A stretch of 64,000 nt of DNA from Omphiscola glabra (GCA_964017045.1 OZ024801.1:34397257-34461256), one strand, 5' to 3'; numbered from the stretch's first letter, positions 10,310 to 22,421 are shown. Notes: generated from the letters alone by a model not told the origin. Program-made: numbers and translations.

Positions 10310-12210
10310 AAAACAATAATGTGATATATTTAATGATGTTACTTAGTTGTGTAAAATTAAAATTTAGTACCAGTATTAAAAATCTCATAACAGTAAATAA
10401 AAATTATTTCAGCATATTTTTTATTTATATTACAAAATTAAATTCAATCAAATGAATTTTGTTTATAAAGATTCAAATGATATGAGTTACATCCAATAAT
10501 TACCGGTAATTTACTATATTTATACAAGTAAATAAATAAAGAAAACCATATGTCCTAAATTTAACTTCAGATATACAAGTAGTAATTTATGTATCTTATA
10601 AAATTGTGCAATAATTATTAATATTTTAAGTTTTAAAAATTACTTCATTGAACCAATAATATGCTCAAGGAAAAGTATTTTTTTGCTGTTGTGAATATAT
10701 CTAACTAAATACCAGTAAGTAAAAAAATAATTTTTTTAAATCGCAAGTTATTTACCCTGATTTTTTGAAAATATATATTTACAAATAAGATTTAATTAAA
10801 GTTTTGTTGTATAATTTCAATGTCTAAATTTGTTAAAATTTCTTAGCTCCCAAAACGGGAACATTCCATAATTTTAGTGTGATACGTTCCTCCTAATTTG
10901 ATTATCATTCCTTAAGATGTTAACCAATGGCTCATTTCAGATTTAACCTAAATATATGTGTGTGTTTTCGTATAGCAGTGATATTAATGAATTTATCAAA
11001 ATAGTCATAACCAGCAGATACTTATCTTGTAAATGGAAACAAATAATTTCAAAGGGGTTTGAATCAAGAATGTGGTTTCACCTGCTAGGAGCGAAAATTA
11101 ACCAAGAATTAACTATGCAATTTTATTTATTCCTTTAATGAATTTTTTAAAAAGAATATTTATGTGTTTTTTTACGTGTTATTTGTAAACTAATATCATA
11201 TTTACTGATCAGCTACATAACTGTAAATGTATTTTAATTGACGATACAATTTTTCCAGGTAGTAAATGTGATAGAATTCCACTTCCAATTTTGTTTAACT
11301 GTTTTTTAATCCAGTGGCATGAGAGGCGACAACATCATTATTTGAAATGTATTTTTGTCTAGTATCTGTATTACTATTTTAAAGTTGATTTCATTTTCTA
11401 TAACAAGATGTCCCAGTATTTTTTAGTTCAGCATATTTGTGTGTATTTTATTCCCTAAATGTCCTGATTGAGACATCTGCAATTACTGGAATTTCAAACC
11501 AGACCATTGGAATACTTGTTATTTGTACTACTGACTGTTCCATCCAGGCGCCGCTTTATTTAAAGAAGTATGAGTCGGCAACTCTCCTTTTAGTATTTAA
11601 AATTGTAACTTAAATCGTTAACTTAAATTGTTTCAAATTTGGGCTCAATTTAATATTTCAAACCACAACATTTGGTGTAATTTACATGAACAATAAAATA
11701 TGGTTGTCATTTCAATGATTTTTCCCATTTAATGGCCTAGTCAGTTTGTGTAAGCCCCAGATGACAAAATACTCAGTAGAACTTACACTACCGGTATTAG
11801 CATTTAGTCAAACAAAAATTTGGGAGAAAAAAAAAACAACAGCTTTTAATTGTTTTTTCTGGATTTTTTTTTCCTTTTTGTTTTCATAAAATAATACTCA
11901 AAACTACCAGTATTTTTTTTTAGTTTTAAAATATACTATGCAATTGTGATGTTTTGTAATTCTCACTATGGAATGATTTTTCGGAAGGTTTTTTTTTTTG
12001 TCAATGTCCAATTAAAATGATATGACTCTACTTGACGATATTTCCTGGTGAAAAGAAGAAGATAAAAGGGTTGCACCACTTTTATTGTATATTATAGAGT
12101 GCCATTGACACATGAGAGTTATACTGTACTATATAAACTATATTCTACAAAGGAAGTTTCCTTAAAGAGTTATACAGCTCACATAAGTGTGGAAAAGGAG
12201 CGGTGCACAC
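10310..12210. other. AT-rich 3' flank of VSP
   Basis: Possible long 3' UTR followed by intergenic sequence. No coding frame, repeat array or recognisable element was seen. The short frame at 10956-11138 has no support. Confidence 0.5.
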
Positions 12211-12509
12211 TATTTATTTTTCTCAATGAAATATAAGAACAAAATATACCAAACTTCAATTCATAGACAGGACAAAAGATTAGAGCCTTCATCAGAAAAC
12301 AAGACAAAAAGACAGATCATAAAAGAAAAAAACTATTTTTTGTTGCGGGAAGTAGGATCACAGGAAGTGAAAGAAAATAAATATTGGTACTGTGAAAAAT
12401 AAAATAGAGAATCTTAACGGAACAAAAATATTTAGAGATACATAAAATCTAAGGAATAAGAAAAAAAGAAGAAATACAGGGGAATGAGAAACATTAGTAA
12501 GAGAGTATC

Positions 12510-12757
12510 TGATTGATACCATGTGGAGATATGGCACCGAAAAGCTGAATAGATTTTTTTCCATTTTCACTCTCTCTGGTGTGTTTGTGCATGAAATTAG
12601 GACTGTAATGGATACATCCAATGCACCTTTATGTTGCCCTCTGTTAAAGTGTGAAGGGACTGGGGAAAGTTTACCTTGATCAATATCCTGAAGATGTTCT
12701 GTGAACCTATCTGCCAATCTTCTCCCTGTTTTGCCCATGTAACTAGAACTTCCGGCA
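12510..12757 (-). pseudogene. GIY-YIG endonuclease domain of Penelope-like retroelement
   Basis: Reads SSYMGKTGRRLADRFTEHLQ, then a HFNRGQHKG motif, then E-K-N-L before the expected LIxxL segment. Penelope polyproteins end with this nuclease: YVG-x-TGRRL-x-DR-x-x-EH, then HFN and a catalytic Glu. The open frame is embedded in a longer one (12358-12831) whose N-terminal part is only the inverted terminal copy, so the RT and linker are gone and the domain is a relic. The C-terminal part after about 12530 has lost similarity. Confidence 0.8.
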
Positions 12758-12797
12758 ACAAAAAATAGTTTTTCTCTGTGATCTGTCTTTTTGTCTT

Positions 12798-12834
12798 GTT
12801 TTCTGATGAAGGCTCTAAGCTGAAACGTCAAAAT
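12798..12834 (+). ncRNA. Hammerhead ribozyme, near-complete (Penelope type)
   Basis: Core CTGATGA at 12803-12809, helix II GGCT-cta-AGCT, GAAACGTC at 12822-12829. The helix I strands TTTT (12799-12802) and AAAA (12830-12833) pair perfectly, with a G-T pair beyond. The predicted cut is after C 12829. Helix III is only the ACGT palindrome, so cleavage would be expected as a dimer, as described for Penelope hammerheads. Confidence 0.65.
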
Positions 12835-12899
12835 CTTTTCTCATGTCTATAAATTCAAGTTTATCATACGTCGTTCTTATATTTCATTTAATCAAATTG

Positions 12900-13590
12900 A
12901 ATGCAGTCCATTAATTATCTCTTATTTTTCTCATGAAGCTAAATATCATAGTTTTTATATTATTATCCTCTGTCGTAAACTTTTCACTTGGATCCAAGAT
13001 TACAATGGATTCATTTCATTTTATCCGTAAATATGTATAATTGGATACATTTCAACACTTTGACCTTTCCTTACCCACTGCACCAATAATTCACAAAGTG
13101 ATCCTGTTTACCTTTAACAATCACCTTTTTTTTTTTCAATTTTAACTGATAAATATCAATTTTTTTATAATTCACACTTAAGTTTCTTGTAAGTTTTTTT
13201 AAAAAATTATTTTATTTAAGAAAATACCTTACTGCTGTTGTTTTATAAATCTTTCCTTGTACTTGCTTGGCTATTTTAAGATAGAAAGCACCACAGAACT
13301 TAGGAATTTTGTGAATTTTGCTTGTATGGAAATGTTCAGCTCTTATTGTACATTTATTAAAAGATTCAAAGAGTCAAAAAAAAGTAACTGTTTTAAGGAT
13401 AAAAAGATTTAATATAAACAAATGAGATTGTGATTGATGAACTCATGACAAATTAGTTGAACCAAGAGGAAGCTTGTCACTAGTGACCTACTTTCCTCCA
13501 TTTAGGTCATATTTTGTGAAGATGAATAGGAAAATGACTTTATTAAAATATTTGCTCTAAAGACAATGCACTTTTTAAATAACTTGTGTA
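12900..13590. other. AT-rich spacer
   Basis: No gene, array or transposon end recognised. Confidence 0.4.
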
Positions 13591-13599
13591 TAACCAATG

Positions 13600-13665
13600 C
13601 TAACCAGTTTACAAACAATGCTAACCAGTTTACAAACAATGCTAACCAGTTTACAAACAATACTA
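13600..13665 (+). repeat. 21-bp tandem repeat, three copies
   Basis: Unit taaccagtttacaaacaatg plus c, nearly identical copies. Confidence 0.85.
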
Positions 13666-14106
13666 ACCATTCAGAAATGTGACATTCAATTGTTCCTCCA
13701 AATTTCTTTTTTTTTCTCCATTATTTTTTTCTCTTTCTTGAAGTTTTGATCTATGATCTATCAGACTGTTATTTCTGACCCAAATGTGGTGATAAAACAC
13801 AGTGCTTAGACGAGTCAATGAGGAGAAATTACCTCGATGACACCCCCTCCACCCAATACAAATGATTGTTCAAGCTATGAAAAATTATCACTCGATTTTG
13901 ATAAAAAAAAATTACGGTTGGGACTAGTTACACAAAATTGACTAGTTACACAAAATTGACTGCTAGTCTTGCTCCAACTAAATTACTTAACAATTATTCT
14001 TTTTCTGGGAAAAACAATAGTAAGCCCAGTAAAGTGTCTTTTAAAAAAATCTCTAATGGGCTTAATAAATTAATAAAATGACCAAAGATTTAGGTTTGAT
14101 GCTTCT

Positions 14107-14632
14107 AGCTGCCAACAGACTGGTTCAGACACTGTCCCAGTGTAAGCCTCAAGCTGCCAACAGACTGCTTCAGATACTGTCCCAGTGTAAGCCCCAAGTA
14201 GCCAACAGACTAATTACTGTACCACTGTAAGCCCAAATCTGCCAACAGACTGATTACTGTCCCAGTGTAAGCCCCAATCTGCCGACAGACTAAGTACTGT
14301 CCCAGTATATGCCCCAATCTGACAACAGACTGATTTCTGTCCCAGTAAAAGCCCCACTCTGCCAACAGACTAATTACTGTCCCAGTAGAAGCTCCAATCT
14401 GCCAACAGACTAATTACTGTCCCAGTGTAAGCCTCAAGCTGCCAACAGACTAATTACTGTCCCACTGTAAGCCCAAATATGCCAACAGATTAATTACTGT
14501 CCCACTGTAAGCCCCAATCTGCCAACAGACTAATTACTGTCCCAGTGTAAGTCCCAATCTGCCAACAGACTAATTACTGTCCCAGTGTAAGTCCCAATCT
14601 GCCAACAGACTAATTACTGTCCCAGTGTAAGA
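14107..14632 (+). repeat. 40-bp minisatellite, about 13 copies
   Basis: The unit contains gccaacagactaattactgt and cccagtgtaagccccaatct. Copies differ by point changes and short indels. The array opens the tandem-repeat-rich half of the window. Confidence 0.93.
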
Positions 14633-14900
14633 ATGTATGCTTCTGTTGTTTTTTAAAATTGTCTTTCATGTTCAGTTTTAATTTTTTTATTTTTTTATTT
14701 CAGGGTTTTGGCTGTCTCAATATTGATTTAAATGTTTTTTATTATCTTGGGAATGAATGCTATATTAACAGTTTGATTCGCAATGTCCGAGATTCAGTTG
14801 TCTCAAAGTGAAATTGCTTGTTGTCCTGTTGCACAGTATACTATGCTATGTGTCGCCTCATCCTCAAGTGGCTCAAGGCTTCGATCTTTTTTGGGGCCCT

Positions 14901-15140
14901 TCAACCTCTGTAAGTCCCAATCAACCTCTGTAAGTCCCAATCAATCTCTGTAAGTCCCAATCAATCTCTGTAAGTCCTAATCAATCTCTGCAAGTCCCAA
15001 TCAATCTCTTTAAGTCTCAATCAATATCTGTAAGTCCCAATCAATCTCTGTAAGTCCCAAACAATATCTGTAAGTCCCAATCAGTCTCTGTAAGTCTCAA
15101 TCAATCTCTGTAAGTCACAATCAATCTCTGTAAGACACAA
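14901..15140 (+). repeat. 20-bp minisatellite, 12 copies
   Basis: Unit tcaatctctgtaagtcccaa in exact 20-bp register over 240 bp. It runs directly into the next array. Confidence 0.95.
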
Positions 15141-15835
15141 ACATGTGTATTGGCACAAGAAATATGTGTATTGGCATAAACAAACATGTGTATTGGCACA
15201 AACAAACGTGTGTATTCGCACAAACAAACGTGTGTATTGGCACAAACAAACATGTGTATTTGCACAAACGAACGTGTGTATTGGCACAAACAAACGTGTG
15301 TATTGGCACAAACAAACATGTGTATTTGCACAAACAAGCGTGTGTATTGGCACAACAAAACATGTGTATTGGCACAAACAAACATGTGTATTGGCACAAA
15401 CAAACGTGTGTATTCGCACAAACGAACATGTGTATTTGCACAAGCAGGTGTATTTTACAAACCAACATGTGTATTGGTGCGACAAACAGGTGAATGACAC
15501 AAAACAATATGTATTTGCACAAACAGGTATATTGGTACAGACAGGTGTATTGTACACACGGGAGTATTGTTACAAATAGGTGTATTGTTACAAATAGGTG
15601 TCTTTTACAAACTTGGTGTATTGGTACAAACTTGATGTATTGAGACAAACGGGTGTATTGTACAAACGGGTGTATTGGTACAAACTTGGTGTATTGGTAC
15701 AAACTTGGTGTATTGGTACAAACTTGATGTATTGAGACAAACGGGTGTATTGTACAAACGGGTGTATTGGTACAAACTTGGTGTATTGGTACAAACGGGT
15801 GTATTGGTACAAACGAGTGCATTTCTTGTACCGTT
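15141..15835 (+). repeat. Compound minisatellite of 21-bp and 19-bp units
   Basis: The first part (to about 15480) repeats acatgtgtattggcacaaac plus a. The second part (to about 15820) repeats ggtgtattggtacaaactt and related words, so one block probably derives from the other. The unit lacks stops in several frames, giving open frames of 70-240 codons on both strands that are not genes. Confidence 0.93.
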
Positions 15836-15851
15836 GCCGAGAAAGCTTTCA

Positions 15852-15859
15852 CTCTTGCC
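15852..15859 (+). repeat. Left target-site duplication of hAT element
   Basis: CTCTTGCC, repeated exactly at 17532-17539 on the other side of the element. Confidence 0.85.
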
Positions 15860-16138
15860 TAGGGTTGCCAGATACTTGGACACCAAAAGGAGGACATTAT
15901 AAAACACAAAGGAGGGCATTTTGAATTTTTTATTTGAGTCGTATCGGATTAAACTCACAGTCAGCACAACTTTATTGTAATAGCTGCCAATTAAGTGTAT
16001 CTTACTTTTAGTTTTTAGTGAATCGACCAAGAAACAGTCACGTTAAAAAAACAAATTCAATGGACGCCTTTTTCAAAATGTCAAAAAGCATAATTTAAAT
16101 AGCCAATTGTACAATCATTACCTTATAATCTTTCTTAA

Positions 16139-17365
16139 TTAATAGACATATTTCTCGGAAGAGCCAACTTTTTGCAGAAGATCCTCGTTAGCAATCACAT
16201 ATGCATAAAACTGTTCACATGTAAGATTCTTCAAATTGTACTTTGTAAGAATAATGCCCTTTACAGAGTCGAGTAAGAGTTTATTGCTTTCCTTTGTCCA
16301 TTGAGGATTAATCAAGGAGAACACTCTATCCACGTTGCCATTGTGTCCAGGAATACAGAAGAAAAATTCACACATTTTAAGTAACTCTGAAAAGCAACAT
16401 TCATTTGGGCAACTTTGGAAAAATAAACTCCGCTGTTCATGCAAGAGTCTTTCAAAAAACTGTTCATTTTTGTCTTGTACAAATGATTTAAGATTGCAGT
16501 ATTGGTCAAACAGTTGCACATCATCTACAACAATAATACTCTTCTCTTTCAGATACAATGTGCGTGCTGAAAGGTCATCAAATTTACTGTCTTTGATTCT
16601 ATCTAAGTACATCCAATTAAAGCATTGAAATTCATCAAAAGGTTTCAACCACTTCTCTAAGTAACTGATGCGTGCTTCATACACCAACTCAACATCTGCC
16701 ATAAAAGTATTTTACTCTTCTTCTCGACCACTTTCCTCAAGTCTTCTCAACATCTCCTTGACTTTCAGTGAAAGAAATGTCTCCTTCAATCTGTTTTTCA
16801 AAACTTCCAAGGTTGTGTGAAGAAGGCTCATAACCTCTAATACTGATGTTTCTTCTCTTTCAACGACTGCAATATTGACTTGGAAGACAGACATCAAACC
16901 TCTAATACTGATGTTTCTTCTCTTTCAACGACTGCAATATTGACTTGGAAGACAGACATCAAACCTCTAATACTGATGTTTCTTCTCTTTCAACGACTGC
17001 AATATTGACTTGGAAGACAGACATCAAGGAATGCAGAAACCAAAGATAAACTTCTGAAAAATCATTCTCAAATATTTTTTTTTATCATAGCAGGTGTTTG
17101 GTTTACAGAAAGAAAATATTCTTTTTAAAGCAATAAACAGCTTCAGCAGCATCTCAACAGCTGGAAACAAACTGAGCAATCTGGTTTTAGAGTGACACAA
17201 TAGTTGCTGATAGTTAATGTCGACATAGTCGCAAAACTCCTTTAAAGTTTCTGTTCTGACAGTGTATATAGAAAAGTCATTGAATATCTTCAACATAATA
17301 GTTTCAACGTAAATCTGCATTAAATCTGCGCCATGTTGGACGCAGAAATGCATAGACTTTGTACA
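16139..17365 (-). pseudogene. Broken hAT transposase
   Basis: Upstream block (17365-17040) holds HSKTRLLSLFPAVEMLLKLF in the usual hAT context. After F-I-F near 17045 the similarity jumps by one base into WFLHSLMSVFQ, so a frameshift is inferred. A block at 16832-17027 is a 65-bp sequence in three copies, which also breaks the frame. After the last copy the frame continues to an in-frame TAA (16714-16712), then MADVELVYEARISYLEKWLK and the C-terminal dimerisation region (ELLKMCEFFFCIPGHNGNVD, then RVFSL) to the stop at 16139. The N-terminal zinc finger and first catalytic part are absent. It cannot make an active transposase. Confidence 0.85.
16832..17027 (-). repeat. 65-bp triplication inside hAT transposase
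   Basis: Three nearly identical 65-bp copies beginning aacctctaatactgatgttt. The period is not a multiple of three. In coding sense the unit contains SVFQVNIAVVEREETSVLEV, a normal hAT segment. Confidence 0.92.
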
Positions 17366-17531
17366 TTGTAACAACATAAACATACGATTTAATAGTTGTA
17401 ACAACGATACATAAAAATTAAAATATAAAATGTAAGAAAAGCCGGACATTTTACAAGATTTTAGCTTTGCCTGCCCGACGGAGGACAATGAGCTAAAAAG
17501 GAGGACATTTGCCGGACGTCTGGCAAGCCTA

Positions 17532-17539
17532 CTCTTGCC
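17532..17539 (+). repeat. Right target-site duplication of hAT element
   Basis: CTCTTGCC, identical to 15852-15859. Confidence 0.85.
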
Positions 17540-18490
17540 TCTCATCCGAATAACTGTGATCAAACCCAGCCAAGTCGGTCAACTTTGAACAATGATCTAA
17601 TTGCACAAAAACACGTCTATCTCTTACGCCCTTGCGACATTTATCACTGACTAAAGTTAAAATTCTTGTCCGTGTTCCTTGGCCGTCGTCTGGTGAATCG
17701 TGACCCCAGTGACATAAGCTTTGCACGTTATCAATTCATTCCTTAATACATAATACAGGCAGACTGTAATTGTAATTGTCCGTTGAGTTCTGAATGAACA
17801 TTCGGTCCATTTGCTTCACAAACATTTTTTCCCGCTTTGTGACATAGAAACAACCTTAACCTTTTACAATCTCGACCACGTTCAACGATTTTTTTTCTTT
17901 CTTCTTTTTAAAAAAAAACCCGCCCTATGCAACATGCTCGAAAAACGCCGCCATTAATGATCTCAATGGCAATTTTTATTGATGTATTGAAATAACAGCT
18001 GCACATAGAGCGAGGCGCTTGGCGGCAAATTTCTATAATTAACCTATCAAGAATATCAAGGATGACTACAGGTTTATGGCGCACCACATAAAGATCTGCA
18101 CGCGTTCAACTGGGGAATCTTTGTCTCGGCGCTATACACGATTTCACAGCCAATTTGGCAATTTAGCGCCGCCGAATTTCTTTAGTCCCATAGAAATTAA
18201 ACAGGGTTTAAAGGGGGGGGGGGGGGCATTACGGGCTCTTGGTGTGGCTGTTGTCACTTATCAAATGACGGTTTGTGACATGTGTGTATGTGTGTGTTTG
18301 TCGAGTCAAAGTGCTAGCACTAGTTGACCAGGCAAAAGAGGGAACGTCAAGGAAGTACAATGTATGGTAATTTTATGACGTGACTTGGCAAGGTTTCTCT
18401 GCCAGCACGGTTCTCTGCCAGCACAATGCTGGGACTCTTTTTTGCACGACCCCGAGCGCCGAGTCGGTTAAGGCGTCTACCACCTACTGT
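17540..18490. other. Unique spacer with tRNA-like A-box fragment
   Basis: No supported gene. It contains a G run near 18213-18226. A segment at 18458-18480 (gccgagtcggttaaggcgtc) resembles the 5' part of a tRNA with its A box, but no B box or acceptor stem follows because the 22-bp array starts there. It may be the head of a tRNA-derived SINE. Confidence 0.35.
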
Positions 18491-18499
18491 AACAAAGGC

Positions 18500-18705
18500 A
18501 TATCTCACGGTAATCATGGGCAGATCTCACGGTAATCATGGGCAGATCTCACAATAATCATGGGCAGATCTCACGGTAATCATGGGCAGATCTCACGGTA
18601 ATTATGGGCAGATCTCACGGTAATCATAGGCAGAGCTCACGGTAATCATGGACAGATCTCACGGGGCAGATACACGGTAATCATGGGCAGATCTCGCGGT
18701 ACTGA
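18500..18705 (+). repeat. 22-bp minisatellite
   Basis: About nine copies of tctcacggtaatcatgggca plus ga, the last ones shortened. Confidence 0.93.
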
Positions 18706-19320
18706 GGCTGGGGACAGATACATGGAAGCTTACATTTTACTGAGCATGTGTGTGGGGCAGGGGAGTATTACATTTAGTTAAACACCATCCGTTTACGGAC
18801 TCTGTACCAGTACCAGGTGTCGAGTCTCGCAAGAGGGGCGTTCCTGTACTTCTTATGAGGGGAGGTGGGATCGTTCCCTCACTTATTTCCCAGAACTCGA
18901 CCCCCTGATCTTCACCAATAGCTTCAAGGACGACACAGTAGTTTCATCAAATTGCTGTTTCAGCCATTCTTGTCAGACTCTAACTTCCCCTTTTCAAGAC
19001 GGCTGCTTGTTGGTATACATGTATAGAAGGCTTTTAGCAGTGCGCCGAGAAATGTGTCATTCGGAATCATCACCAAGTCTGTGGGTCGACTGATTTAGGC
19101 CAACTTTGAGCATCCCACGTTGCCTCCAGGTCATGTGATCCCCGTGTACACTGCAGGAGATTAGCTTTGGTTGCCGTCTGAGTTTGAACGTCGTGCCTCA
19201 AAGGTCAAGGACATTCCGGGGCTTGTCATTTTGGATTTGTGTGGAGGGGGGAGGTTACAATCAATTAGTGGAATGTTAGAGGACACCATCTGGAACAAAC
19301 GGTGGGACGTGTAATTTATC
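18706..19320. other. Spacer without recognised features
   Basis: Mixed-composition unique sequence; no coding frame or element end recognised. Confidence 0.4.
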
Positions 19321-19325
19321 TGTGC

Positions 19326-20130
19326 ACAAGAAGTACACAAGATGTACGCAAGATGTACATAATATGTACGCAAGATGTGCTCAAGGTGTACACAAGATAT
19401 ATGCAAGATGTACACAAGATGTAAGCAAGATATACACAACATGTATGCAAGATGTACACACGATTTACGCAAGATGTACACACGATGTACACAAGATGTA
19501 CACAACATGTACGCAAGATGTACACAACATGTATGCAAGATGTACACAACATGTACACAAGATGTACACAACAATTACGCAATATGTACACAACAAGTAC
19601 GCAACATGTACGCAACATGTACGAAAGATGTACGCAAGATGTACATAACATGTACACAAGATGTACACAACAATTACGCAAGATGTACACAACATGTATG
19701 CAAGATGTACACAACATGTACACAAGATGTACACAACAATTACGCAAGATGTACACAACAAGTACGCAACATGTACGAAAGATGTACGCAAGATGTACAT
19801 AACATGTACACAAGATGTACACAACAATTACGCAAGATGTACACAACATGTACGCAAGATGTACACAACATGTACGCAAGATGTGCACAACGTCTACGCA
19901 AGATGTGCACAAGGTGTACACAATATTTACACAACATGTATGCAAGATGTGCTCACGATGTACGCAAGATGTACACACGGTGTACACAGGAACGCAAGAT
20001 GTACACACGGTGTACACAGGATGTACACAACATGTACGCAAGATGTGCTCACGATGTACGCAGGATGTACATACGATGTACGCAAGATGTACACAGCATG
20101 TACACAGGATGTACGCAGGATGTTCCTCGC
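19326..20130 (+). repeat. 11-bp minisatellite, about 70 copies
   Basis: Units aagatgtacac, aagatgtacgc and aacatgtacgc alternate in 11-bp register. Because 11 is not divisible by 3 and stop codons are rare in the unit, all six frames stay open for long stretches (up to 256 codons). These are artefacts. Confidence 0.95.
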
Positions 20131-20460
20131 ATGATTTGCAATTGATCCTAACGCCCTGAACATTTGACGAGGAACTCAGCAGTTAACAATACTAAAAAAC
20201 AAAACGGTTGCCTTATGAATTATAGTAGTGGTACGCAAGATGTACTCACGATGTACGCAAGATGTACACACGATGTACGCAGGATGTACACAACATGTAC
20301 ACAGGATGTACGCAAGATGTTCCTCGCATGATTTACAATTGATCCTAGCGCCCTGAACATACGCAGGATGTACACAACATGTACACAGGATGTACGCAAG
20401 ATGTTCCTCGCATGATTTACAATTGATCCTAGCGCCCTGAACATTTGGCGAGGAACTCAG
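20110..20460 (+). repeat. Repeated block mixing 11-bp units and a 45-bp word
   Basis: A block with gatgttcctcgcatgattt, then attgatcctagcgccctgaa, occurs three times (ends near 20163, 20361 and 20452), each preceded by 11-bp units. It shows segmental duplication at the array edge. Confidence 0.85.
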
Positions 20461-21646
20461 CAGTTGGCAATACTAAAGGACAAGACGGTTGCCTTATGAA
20501 TTATAGTAGTAGACAGTTCGTTAACCAGAAATTTGTTTGAAGGAAATTTCGTCGACGGAAGGTTGATCGACGGAAATTTGGTCAAACGGAAGTTTTGTTG
20601 AATATTTTTTCCAGTTCAAGCTAAGATTAAGCTAAATCCACAGAATCTATTTTAAATTTACGAATTGGGAATAAGAATTATTTTTAAGCAAGTACCGAGG
20701 ATGGAATTGGTATAATGATCGATGTGATGGAATTGGTATAATGATCGATATGCTGGTTCACAGGAGGTAAATGCAGGTTCTTAGCTTTCTACTAGATTCT
20801 GATCTTTGGGGGGATTGATGATATGGGGCAGGGATGAGTGGAATGCCAGGGGATGGGGCATTTTGTTTGTTATTCTGATGTTGGGGGGTGGGGCGGTTGG
20901 GGGGTTGATAATGGTGAATGGGCCTATGGGCTAACGTATGGGCTAGGTATTGTTTTTTGGCGGTTGGGGGGTTGATAATAATGAATGGGCCTATGGGCTA
21001 GCGTATGGGCTAAGTATTGTTTTTTGGAGCAATCTGTCACTTAGGGGGCTTTGCAGTTGGCAATACTAAGGGACAAGACGGTTGCCTTATGAATTATGGT
21101 AGTAGACGGTTCGTTAACCAGAAATTTGTTTGAAGGAAGTTTCGTCGACGGAAGGTTGATCGACGGAAATTTGATCAAACGGAAGTTTTGTTGAAAATTT
21201 TTTCCAGTTCAAGCTAAGATTAAGCTAAATCCACAGAGTCTATTTTGAATTTACGAATTGGGAATGAGGATTATTTTTAAGCAAGTACCGAGGATGGAAT
21301 TGGTATAATGATCGATGTGATGGAATTGGTATAATGATCGATATGCTGGTTCACAGGAGGTAAATGCAGGTTCTTGGCTTTCTACTAGATTCTGATCTTT
21401 GGGGGGATTGATGATATGGGGCAGGGATGAGTGGAATGCCAGGGGATGGGGCATTTTGTTTGTTATTCTGATGTTGGGGGGGGGCGGTTGGGGGGTTGAT
21501 GATGGTGAATGGGCCTATGGGCTGACGTATGGGCTAGGTATTGTTTTTTGGCGGTTGGGGGGTTGATAATAATGAATGGGCCTATGGGCTAACGTATGGG
21601 CTAAGTATTGTTTTTTGGAACAATCTGTCACTTGGGGGGCTTTGTA
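20461..21646 (+). repeat. Tandem duplication of a 593-bp unit
   Basis: Copy 1 is 20461-21053, copy 2 is 21054-about 21646. Both begin cagttggcaatactaa and share the full series of blocks at over 95 percent by eye, including the ggaattggtataatgatcga doublet. A short third start (cagttaacaatactaa) lies at about 20179. No coding frame spans it. Confidence 0.9.
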
Positions 21647-21841
21647 ACAGGGGTTTGGGAATGCGGAGCAATCCGTGCTGGTAAGGATTTGATTTTTAAG
21701 AAATTTATTGATTTTTATTTAGCTTTTATGCATTTTTAATTAAGGATAAGGTTTTGTGACATGTGACTTATTTTGTTATTTCATTTATTGGTGAAATATT
21801 ATTATTTTTGCTTGTAATTAATTTTTTTTAATTGGGTTTTT

Positions 21842-22085
21842 TGGGGTTATTTCGGGGGACGGGGGGGGGGGGCGGGGATGGGGGGATGATGGTGTGGTCG
21901 GGGCGGGGGGGGTGGTGGTGGGGCGTCGCCGCCCGGCGGCCGGTCATGCAATGGCCTGCAATTTGAGCCGGGCTCGGGTGGGGGCTGGGCCGGGCTCGGG
22001 TGGGAGCGGGCGGCCGGTCGTGCAATGGCCTGCAATTTGAGCCGGACTCGGGTGGGAGCTGAGCCGGACTCAGGTGGGAACAATG
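21842..22085. repeat. GC-rich block with internal duplication
   Basis: G runs followed by two copies of a segment with gcaatggcctgcaatttgag and ccgggctcgggtgggagc. The Pro/His-rich frames on the minus strand come from G runs and are not credible genes. Confidence 0.75.
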
Positions 22086-22249
22086 TTCTGTTTTATGGGG
22101 TCTTATATATAGGTTGTACGCGGACGTACTAGAAAACATGTTGCAGTCCTTTGAATTTTTAGGCCCGAAAAAAAAAGCCAAAATCAAGAATCAACCAGAT
22201 TGCTCTCGAGGAAAGGATATCGGTGACCGGAAAACTAAACGCACGACAA

Positions 22250-22320
22250 CCGAACCCATGACAAGTGAACACATGGACAAGTGAACCCATGGACAAATGA
22301 ACACACGGACAACTGAACTT
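22250..22320 (+). repeat. Short 18-bp repeat
   Basis: Four diverged copies of acatggacaagtgaaccc. Confidence 0.7.
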
Positions 22321-22421
22321 GAAAATAATAAAAATTAAATAGGATGTGTAAAAAAAAGCAGAAACGTCTAGAAACCGTACCATATACTGCTAAGTAGACA
22401 AACAAAACTGATATTATAGAG

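Larger units (their letters stand above)
12215..12895 (-). mobile_element. Penelope-like element fragment with inverted terminal copies
   Basis: Two inverted copies of a sequence of about 130 bp (12222-12352 and 12742-12895) flank a minus-strand GIY-YIG reading frame. Shared blocks include gaaatataagaac, gccttcatcagaaaacaaga and actattttttgttgc. Inverted terminal copies beside a GIY-YIG domain are typical of Penelope-like retroelements. No reverse transcriptase was found upstream, so the copy is 5'-truncated. The left arm lacks the GAAACGTC part of the ribozyme; the right arm keeps it. Confidence 0.8.
15860..17531 (-). mobile_element. hAT transposon, internally deleted, 1672 bp
   Basis: Ends TAGGGTTGCCAGA (15860-15872) and its inverted partner TAGGCTTGCCAGA (17531-17519), 12 of 13 identical, bounded by a perfect 8-bp duplication CTCTTGCC. 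Inside is a minus-strand transposase relic. A subterminal motif close to aaaaggaggacatt occurs near both ends in the same orientation. The element is too short for a full hAT transposase, so the 5' coding part is missing. Confidence 0.9.

Noticed and set aside
15081..16030. Cys/Thr-rich frames up to 243 codons
   Set aside because: Translations of 19- to 21-bp repeats in several frames at once.
19316..20163. Many open frames of 100-256 codons on both strands
   Set aside because: They are translations of an 11-bp minisatellite; all six frames are open for the same trivial reason.
21828..22187. Pro/His-rich minus-strand frames
   Set aside because: Caused by G runs and a duplicated GC-rich block.
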